Source: Candidatus Binatia bacterium (GTDB lineage: Bacteria > Desulfobacterota_B > Binatia > UBA9968). From it: a stretch of DNA of 5,513 bases. Positions 1 through 4,484 of the stretch are shown in pieces; the first letter of the stretch is position 1; every line of letters starts with the position of its first letter. The notes beneath the pieces are model-generated. The model worked only from the letters and a program-made list of their open reading frames with translations. It was not told where the DNA came from and made no database searches. Location of the stretch: positions 1-5,513 of the forward strand of contig JAICHC010000226.1 of NCBI GenBank assembly GCA_025922795.1, written 5' to 3'. The position numbers and the translations under genes are program-made.

Positions 1-1
1 C

Positions 2-727
2 GAAGCGCGTGATTTGGCCCAACAGTTTGCGGACAAAAACTGGGCAGGCTTCAAGGTAGAGAGGCCCCTCGGGTACGGCGGAGGCTATACCACCATGTGC
101 TACCAGACAGCCAGCTCATCCACCGCAAAGCCTCTAATCTTATACTCCGTAGAGTATTCCATGGACCTAAAAAATCCAGCGGGTGAAACGCGCAATCTTT
201 GCGTCGATCAGTTCGGCACCGTGAGTGAGTTCTGCGGCTATTCCGGCATCGCGGGCTTAGCCGGCCCAGCAGGCCCGGTGGGCCCAGCCGGTGCCACGGG
301 TGCGCAAGGTCCAGCCGGACCTGTAGGCCCTCAAGCCATGGCTGCTTCGGAGAATCGCATGGCCTCGCCCGGCACGGGAAACAATTCGGCGGCGTTCAAG
401 GACATCCTGTTCGACACCGATAAGTCGGACATTCGCTCGAATGAGATGAGCAAGATCGCTGACATCGCGGCGCACGTCAAGCAGAATGCGCCTATGCAGG
501 TGGGTATCGGCGGCTACGCGGATTCGCGTGGCACCGACCAACACAACCAGGGTCTGAGCGAACGTCGTGTTAACGCTATTCGTGATGCGCTGGTGAAGGC
601 CGGCGTTGCGAGTGATAAGATCCAGACCAGCGCCTTCGGCGAGCAGAAGCCGTTGTGCAACGAATCGACTGACGCTTGCTGGCAGCGCGACCGTCGCGTC
701 GACGTGGGATTCCGCACCGGCAATTAA
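2..727 (+). CDS. OmpA-family envelope protein with collagen-like Gly-X-Y segment (5' end missing)
   Basis: The reading frame is already open at the first full codon (base 2) and no signal peptide is seen, so the true start almost certainly lies upstream. A TTG at 14 is only the first possible start inside the window and serves here as residue 1. Residues 1-74 are an unrecognised region with Cys29, Cys63 and Cys74. Residues 75-107 are eleven uninterrupted Gly-X-Y triplets rich in GPA and GPV. A short linker follows, then an OmpA C-terminal-like domain at about 128-235. That domain shows the ILFDTDKSDI opening strand, YADSRGTDQHNQGLSERR, and a closing RDRRVDV. By family analogy Asp170 and Arg185 are the likely diaminopimelate-binding pair, so the protein should be exported and anchored noncovalently to peptidoglycan. 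Cys215 and Cys222 flank the last loop, as in many Pal-like proteins, and may form a disulphide. The OmpA call is firm; the role of the N-terminal part is unknown. Confidence 0.88.
   Translation, partial: EARDLAQQFADKNWAGFKVERPLGYGGGYTTMCYQTASSSTAKPLILYSVEYSMDLKNPAGETRNLCVDQFGTVSEFCGYSGIAGLAGPAGPVGPAGATGAQGPAGPVGPQAMAASENRMASPGTGNNSAAFKDILFDTDKSDIRSNEMSKIADIAAHVKQNAPMQVGIGGYADSRGTDQHNQGLSERRVNAIRDALVKAGVASDKIQTSAFGEQKPLCNESTDACWQRDRRVDVGFRTGN
236..334 (+). repeat. Collagen-like coding repeat, 11 Gly-X-Y triplets
   Basis: Eleven consecutive triplets read GYS, GIA, GLA, GPA, GPV, GPA, GAT, GAQ, GPA, GPV and GPQ. Proline fills the X position in six of the eleven. The DNA repeats are diverged at wobble positions, so this is a conserved protein repeat rather than a freshly expanded microsatellite. 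Bacterial collagen-like segments can form triple helices without hydroxyproline, but 33 residues is short. It may act as a trimerising stalk or simply as a rigid spacer between the N-terminal region and the peptidoglycan-binding domain. Confidence 0.85.
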
Positions 728-763
728 GCAAGAGGATCGATTGTTCTGGCAGAAGAGTCGGAT

Positions 764-801
764 CAACGACCCCTGGGCCCAACCGGTCCCAGGGGTCGTT
801 G
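764..801 (+). terminator. Strong hairpin after the OmpA-family gene, probable terminator
   Basis: A perfect 14-bp inverted repeat (764-777 pairing with 788-801) surrounds a 10-base loop and begins 37 bases after the stop codon. The stem is GC-rich at its loop end. The following bases, GCGTATTAGCTT, are only mildly T-rich, so this is not a textbook U-tract terminator. It could work as a U-poor intrinsic terminator, as a 3' end stabiliser against exonucleases, or in both directions. Its position between two genes on the same strand supports separate transcription of the OmpA-family gene and the kinase operon. Confidence 0.65.
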
Positions 802-829
802 CGTATTAGCTTGCAATCGTGACTATAAT
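799..829 (+). promoter_or_regulatory. Possible sigma-70-type promoter at the kinase start
   Basis: A perfect TATAAT lies at 824-829. The best -35-like match upstream is TTGCGT at 799-804, with a 19-base spacer that is longer than the preferred 17. If used, transcription would begin near 836, downstream of the GTG (819) and ATG (828) starts. Translation would then have to begin at the ATG at 840 with almost no leader. The -35 element would also overlap the end of the hairpin. A chance match is quite possible. Confidence 0.3.
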
Positions 830-2564
830 GATTTCGGCCATGCGAAGGGTTTTTTTACCTCGTCACTTTCTCGAATCGGGTCTGCTACTTCTCATCTTGG
901 CATCTCTCTATGTTTATTTTGAAGCTCAAAGGCTCCAGCAAGATCTCTTGCGCCAGACTGCGGACAAAGGATCCGCATTGGCCGCGGCGATGGAGGCTGG
1001 TGTTAGGAACGCGATCGTTGGGAACGCTTTCTTAGAGGATCTGATCGAGCAGCGTCTTTTGGACAACGCCCGGTTAATCGATCGACTGCTTCTCTCCCGT
1101 CGTGTAGATCAGGCGCTCCTTGAAGAGATCAGTGCGATGAACCGCCTGCAAAAAATCGATCTCCTCGATGAGCAGGGCCGGCCCTGGACACTGGCCGCAC
1201 TGCCGGCAATGGTCGCCAGGAAAGCGGAAGGAGAAGAACAGCGCCGGCAAAAGTGGATACACTATATGTGGGGAAGGCGTTGGCAGTTGCCTACGCAAAA
1301 CCCTGGGAACCGGGCTGCCGAACTGCCGCCAAGAATCATGAGCAGTGAATTCTGGCAAGGCAGCGCTATTGGCGTCGCCGTCGGCGCCCGCAGTTTTCCG
1401 GGGATTATCGCAATCCACGCCAATGCCGACTATATTTTGAACTTCGAAAAAGAGATCGGAGTTCAACGTCAGATCCAGGAGCTTGGCCGTGAGTCGGTTG
1501 CTGAGTTCGTCGCTCTACTCGATAGCAACCTCAATGTCGTCGCCCATACCGACCGGGGCCGTATCGGACAACAGGAAAAAGAGCCCCTGGTTTTGAAAGC
1601 CAAAGCGGATCGTCAGCTCTTCAGCCAAATCGTCGAGAGCGACGGGGGAAAACGGTACCTTGAGGTGGTGAAACCTCTTTCCCTGGATGAATCCAATTGG
1701 GGTTTCCTCAAGATCGGTCTTTCGCTGGGTTCGATGGAGATCGCCTGGCACAACAGCTTGCGTGCGATTGTCATTTTAGGCGTGGCTATCGTCGCTGCGG
1801 GCATTCTGGGAATGGCGGCGATTTTTTATAACCAGCATACACATCTGCTGGAGGTCAAAGCCCTGGAAGCTGAAGTGTTACACAGAGAGCGCCTCTCAGC
1901 GCTGGGAAACTTGGCAGCGGCCGTCGCCCATGAGGTCAGAAATCCGCTCAACGCCATTTCAATGGGACTGCAACGTCTCAAGGTGGAATTTCAGCCAACC
2001 GATGCTCAGGAGCACTATTCTCGGCTGACGGAACTGATGCTCGGGGAAGCGCAACGCATCAACTCGATAGTGGAGCAATTCCTCTCACTGGCCCGTCCTA
2101 TCGAAATCAACGCCGAAGCGTTGCCGTTGCCGGAGGTTCTGAAAGAGTTAGCCGCGTTGCAAGATAGCGAAGCTAAGCGATCAAAGGTGCAGATTCGGGT
2201 CGTCGCAGCGCCCAACTTGCCAGCGCTCAAGGCTGACCCCGATCTTCTTACCCAAGTGTTGCTGAATCTCATGCTTAATGGTTTGCAAGCGATGCCGGAC
2301 GGCGGAACTTTGACTCTCGAGGCAAAAACCTCAAACGGCAATTTTCTCATCGCCGTGACGGATACCGGGACCGGGATCACGGCAGAAAACCAGCGGCGAA
2401 TTTTTGAGCCGTACTTCACGACGAAAGCGAAGGGCACCGGGCTGGGGCTGGCGATTTCTCGCAGAATTATTGAAGCTCACGGCGGAACGATCACGGTTTC
2501 TAACCAAGCAGGCGGTGGATGCCGCTTCGAGATTTCCTTGCCGCTTAACGGCGCGAAGGTATAA
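819..2564 (+). CDS. Membrane sensor histidine kinase with Cache-like periplasmic domain
   Basis: This is the sensor of a two-component system, predicted to sit in the inner membrane. A first membrane segment lies at about residues 17-35 and a second at about 313-337. Between them are some 275 periplasmic residues. Two stretches there (about 110-123, IDLLDEQGRPW, and 230-250, ALLDSNLNVVAHTDRGRIG) resemble the paired subdomains of double-Cache sensors; this domain call is inference. No clear HAMP follows; a short helical linker leads straight to the kinase core. The H-box is AHEVRNPL with phospho-acceptor His371, the N-box is NLMLNGLQ with Asn487, the G1 box is DTGTGI at 515-520, the F-box is IFEPYFTTK, and the G2 box is GTGLGLAI at 539-546. 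All catalytic motifs look intact. The stop codon touches the next gene's start, so the two are co-transcribed. The start is uncertain: GTG 819, ATG 828 and ATG 840 are all in frame and none has a good ribosome-binding site. The ligand is unknown. Confidence 0.93.
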   Translation: MTIMISAMRRVFLPRHFLESGLLLLILASLYVYFEAQRLQQDLLRQTADKGSALAAAMEAGVRNAIVGNAFLEDLIEQRLLDNARLIDRLLLSRRVDQALLEEISAMNRLQKIDLLDEQGRPWTLAALPAMVARKAEGEEQRRQKWIHYMWGRRWQLPTQNPGNRAAELPPRIMSSEFWQGSAIGVAVGARSFPGIIAIHANADYILNFEKEIGVQRQIQELGRESVAEFVALLDSNLNVVAHTDRGRIGQQEKEPLVLKAKADRQLFSQIVESDGGKRYLEVVKPLSLDESNWGFLKIGLSLGSMEIAWHNSLRAIVILGVAIVAAGILGMAAIFYNQHTHLLEVKALEAEVLHRERLSALGNLAAAVAHEVRNPLNAISMGLQRLKVEFQPTDAQEHYSRLTELMLGEAQRINSIVEQFLSLARPIEINAEALPLPEVLKELAALQDSEAKRSKVQIRVVAAPNLPALKADPDLLTQVLLNLMLNGLQAMPDGGTLTLEAKTSNGNFLIAVTDTGTGITAENQRRIFEPYFTTKAKGTGLGLAISRRIIEAHGGTITVSNQAGGGCRFEISLPLNGAKV

Positions 2565-3938
2565 ATGTCCAATCGTTTTCATATTCTGCTCGTCGATGAC
2601 GAACCGGTGCAGCGTGAGATGATCGAAGGGTTTCTCAAAAAGCAAGGGTTTGAGGTGAGCGTAGCCGATAGTGCCGAGAGAGCCTTGGATCTGTTTCGTC
2701 AGGACGCCTTTGATCTGATTCTTACCGATCAAAAGATGGCTAACATGTCGGGCTTGGAGCTGCTGCAAGCCGTGCACGCTATCAACCCTGAAACGCCGGT
2801 CATCTTAATTACCGCCTTCGGCACTATCGAAGCAGCCGTGGCCGCTCTCAAACAAGGCGCCATCGACTACCTGACCAAGCCGCTGAATTTGGATGAGCTG
2901 CTTCACCGCATTCGATTGGTGAGCGACCGCCATCGAATTGTCACCGAGAACCGCGAGCTGCGGGAAGCATTACGGGAACGCCATCGCATCGAAGGAATCA
3001 TCGGCGAGAGCGGGCCGATGCTCGAAGTCCTTTCAATGGTGCGGCGGGTGGCGCCAAGTGAAGCGACGGTATTGATCCGGGGCGAGAGCGGCACGGGAAA
3101 AGAACTGATTGCGAAAGCCATTCACTTTGGCAGCCCAAGAGCGCGTGGTCCTCTGGTCAAAGTCAACTGCGCGGCGCTTCCCGAAACCCTGCTCGAGTCG
3201 GAACTATTCGGCCATGAGAAAGGTGCTTTCACCGGTGCCGTAGCCTCGCGTCAGGGGCGCTTTGAGTTAGCCAATGGCGGGACGATCTTTCTCGATGAAA
3301 TAGGCGATCTTCCTTTGCATCTACAGGCGAAGCTTTTGCGTGTGCTGCAGGAGCGCGAATACGAGAAGGTAGGTTCCAGCCGTCCGGTCAAGGTCGACGT
3401 CAGGATCCTGGCGGCCAGCCATCGGCCACTCGAGGATCTCATCAAAGCGGGACAACTACGGGAAGATCTCTACTATCGGCTCAACGTAGTCACGATTTTC
3501 ATTCCACCGCTGAGGGAAAGACGCTCCGATGTTGCACTGCTGATAGACCATTTTCTGCGCCACTACGCGGAGAAAAACGGCAAGACCGTCCGCGGGCTTA
3601 CGCCTGAAGGCCGGGATATTCTTTTACGCTACGACTATCCGGGGAACGTCCGGGAAATGGAAAATATTATCGAACGCGCCGTGGTCCTCACCAGAGACGA
3701 TGTGATTGACAGCAGCGATCTGCCCCTAACAGTTCAGGAACCGGAAATCGGGGAGCACGGCGGGGAAGCTAATCTTACAGCCGCGGTGGAAGCGCTGGAG
3801 CGACGTATGATTAGGGACGCCCTGGCCCGGTCCGACGGCGTCCAAACTCGCGCCGCGGAGCTGCTCGGAATGAGTGAACGGGGACTGCGTTACAAATTGA
3901 TAAAGTACGGTTTTCGAGAAGAAGACTCGGAGAATTAG
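2565..3938 (+). CDS. NtrC-family sigma-54-dependent response regulator
   Basis: This cytoplasmic transcription activator is the partner of the kinase just upstream. The receiver domain (about 5-118) has the acidic pocket DDE at 11-13, phospho-acceptor Asp55 in LTDQKM, Thr83 and Lys105. The AAA+ domain (about 144-372) has Walker A GESGTGKE at 173-180, the sigma-54 contact loop GAFTGA at 220-225, and Walker B IFLDEIG with Asp244 and Glu245. It also has LREDLYYRLNV with likely arginine fingers. The C-terminal Fis-type helix-turn-helix (about 404-450) ends in TRAAELLGMSERGLRYKL. The length of 457 residues is normal for the family and no key residue is missing. The ATG directly follows the kinase TAA with no gap, and GAAGG at 2555-2559, inside the kinase's last codons, supplies the ribosome-binding site. 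Phosphorylation should switch on ATPase activity and open complex formation at sigma-54 promoters. No such promoter was recognised in the window, so targets are unknown. Confidence 0.96.
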   Translation: MSNRFHILLVDDEPVQREMIEGFLKKQGFEVSVADSAERALDLFRQDAFDLILTDQKMANMSGLELLQAVHAINPETPVILITAFGTIEAAVAALKQGAIDYLTKPLNLDELLHRIRLVSDRHRIVTENRELREALRERHRIEGIIGESGPMLEVLSMVRRVAPSEATVLIRGESGTGKELIAKAIHFGSPRARGPLVKVNCAALPETLLESELFGHEKGAFTGAVASRQGRFELANGGTIFLDEIGDLPLHLQAKLLRVLQEREYEKVGSSRPVKVDVRILAASHRPLEDLIKAGQLREDLYYRLNVVTIFIPPLRERRSDVALLIDHFLRHYAEKNGKTVRGLTPEGRDILLRYDYPGNVREMENIIERAVVLTRDDVIDSSDLPLTVQEPEIGEHGGEANLTAAVEALERRMIRDALARSDGVQTRAAELLGMSERGLRYKLIKYGFREEDSEN

Positions 3939-3983
3939 GATTGCTGCGAAACTTCGCTGCCACCGCTTGACCGTTAATCTCTT

Positions 3984-4005
3984 TTAGACCTGTCTAATAT
4001 TAGAC
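3984..4005. promoter_or_regulatory. Operator-like array of three alternating TTAGAC hexamers
   Basis: TTAGAC at 3984-3989 is followed by its inverse GTCTAA at 3992-3997 and by TTAGAC again at 4000-4005, each separated by 2 bases. The array therefore contains two overlapping 14-bp dyads: 3984-3997, and the perfect palindrome 3992-4005. It lies 46 bases after the response regulator gene and 54 bases before the next start codon. This geometry is typical of tandem binding sites for a small dimeric repressor. The binding protein is not identified; the upstream response regulator is one candidate, an unlinked TetR- or MarR-type repressor another. A hairpin in RNA is less likely because the spacers are too short for good loops. 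Confidence 0.55.
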
Positions 4006-4047
4006 GGAAACCACGATCGGACCCGGTATACCCTGAAGACGTGACTT

Positions 4048-4054
4048 AAGGAGG
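4048..4054 (+). promoter_or_regulatory. Strong Shine-Dalgarno site
   Basis: AAGGAGG matches the core of the anti-Shine-Dalgarno complement and sits 5 bases before the ATG at 4060. It is the best ribosome-binding site in the window, and it is the main reason for believing that the short frame behind it is a real, well translated gene. Confidence 0.85.
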
Positions 4055-4059
4055 TTCCT

Positions 4060-4266
4060 ATGGCTTCATACAACCGTCGAGCGGAAAATCACCGAGCTCC
4101 CTACCGCGGCAGAAGCGACCGCCAATGGGCCAACGTATTCGGCGAGAATCGAGAAGAAGAAAATTTTGCTGCTGAAGAGGAACAATCACATCGGGTACTC
4201 CGTGAGCGGCTACGCCAACGCGGTCGGTCGCATGTGTCCTCGCTCGATAAGCAGAACCGGAATTGA
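4060..4266 (+). CDS. Small arginine-rich hypothetical protein (68 residues)
   Basis: I do not recognise this protein. It is short and highly charged: 14 arginines and one lysine against about 11 acidic residues, with one tryptophan (Trp23) and no cysteine. Residues 1-22 are rich in Arg, Asn, Tyr and Gly and look disordered. Residues 28-54 alternate Glu clusters (32-34 and 39-41) with Arg-rich stretches (45-56, including RVLRERLRQRGR) and probably form a charged helix. There is no signal peptide or membrane segment, so it should be cytoplasmic. A basic protein of this kind could bind nucleic acid or a ribosome, or be a small stress-induced protein, but that is speculation. The start is well supported by AAGGAGG 5 bases upstream. 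An operator-like TTAGAC array precedes it, which suggests regulated, separate transcription. Spurious coding remains possible, since the only support is the ribosome-binding site and the context. Confidence 0.6.
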   Translation: MASYNRRAENHRAPYRGRSDRQWANVFGENREEENFAAEEEQSHRVLRERLRQRGRSHVSSLDKQNRN

Positions 4267-4349
4267 GCGTATCACGTAGAGCCGTAGCGAAAGAATTTCA
4301 ATCCTAGGACGGAGGGCGATTGTACGCCGGCGCATCGCTCACCAGCAAA

Positions 4350-4408
4350 GCCTTAAGCAGGCTCCACGAACGCCTTGCATTGACTGAGATCAGCGTTCGT
4401 TGGAAGGC
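4350..4408 (+). other. Possible long RNA hairpin
   Basis: A perfect 8-bp stem pairs ACGAACGC at 4366-4373 with GCGTTCGT at 4393-4400 around a 19-base loop. The stem can extend outward through CC (4364-4365) with GG (4402-4403) past one bulged base, and further through GCCTT (4350-4354) with AAGGC (4404-4408) across an asymmetric internal loop. The left arm can alternatively form its own small hairpin (4349-4353 with 4359-4363). No known RNA family was recognised. Confidence 0.35.
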
Positions 4409-4430
4409 AGCAGCATGAGTTGCTTAGATC

Positions 4431-4471
4431 TTCCTTAGCGCTTCAATGGTGCTAGGAATCACTTAGCACCA
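4431..4471 (+). promoter_or_regulatory. Mutually exclusive stems just upstream of the phosphohexomutase start
   Basis: TGGTGCTA at 4447-4454 pairs perfectly with TAGCACCA at 4464-4471 (8 bp, 9-base loop), ending 13 bases before the ATG at 4485. The segment 4451-4458 (GCTAGGAA) can instead pair with 4431-4439 (TTCCTTAGC) with one bulged T. The two pairings share 4451-4454 and cannot coexist. This is the layout of a translational or transcriptional switch, or alternatively a DNA dyad bound by a regulator. There is no U tract, so control of translation is likelier than termination if it is an RNA switch. Confidence 0.35.
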
Positions 4472-4484
4472 GCGAATGAACTCC

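Larger units (their letters stand above)
4267..4475 (+). other. Noncoding region with several inverted repeats upstream of the phosphohexomutase
   Basis: No convincing reading frame was found in these 209 bases. They hold at least three hairpin-capable segments. The first, 4314-4320 with 4334-4340 (7 pairs, one G-U, 13-base loop), is weak and could be the 3' end of the small gene's transcript. The other two are listed separately. No run of T follows any stem, so none is a classic intrinsic terminator. No good sigma-70 or sigma-54 promoter was recognised; a TTGACT at 4380-4385 lacks a matching -10. The density of dyads suggests a structured 5' leader or a small RNA, but this is inference from pairing by eye. 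Confidence 0.4.

Noticed and set aside
236..334. Gly-X-Y coding repeat as a CRISPR or tandem DNA repeat
   Set aside because: The periodicity is in the protein (9-base codon triplets) with variable wobble positions. There are no spacers and no palindromic repeat unit.
257..766. Long open frame on the minus strand opposite the OmpA-family gene
   Set aside because: Its product has no recognisable domain and is rich in Arg, Leu and Ala. It lies antisense to an unmistakable OmpA-family gene, so it is a shadow of GC-biased coding sequence. The minus-strand frames at 1074-1466, 2015-2437, 2331-2777 and 5087-5464 were dropped for the same reason.
3929..3945. GG...TTGC as a sigma-54 -24/-12 promoter
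   Set aside because: The conserved GG and GC are not separated by 10 bases. The other TTGC sites (799-802 and 4420-4423) fail the same test.
3944..3957. Small dyad GCGA/TCGC after the response regulator as a terminator
   Set aside because: The stem is only 4 bp and the T-rich stretch (3978-3985) lies too far downstream.
3967..4000. TTGACC (3967-3972) and TAATAT (3995-4000) as a sigma-70 promoter for the small gene
   Set aside because: The spacer is 22 bases, well outside the usable range, and TAATAT lies within the TTAGAC array, which explains it equally well.
4025..4032. GGTATACC palindrome before the small gene
   Set aside because: Eight bases is too short to claim as an operator, it has no partner nearby, and TATACC has no -35 at proper spacing.
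4380..4429. TTGACT (4380-4385) or TTGGAA (4400-4405) with TTAGAT (4424-4429) as a promoter for the phosphohexomutase
   Set aside because: TTGACT has no -10-like match at a suitable spacing, and TTGGAA/TTAGAT are poor matches on both sides.
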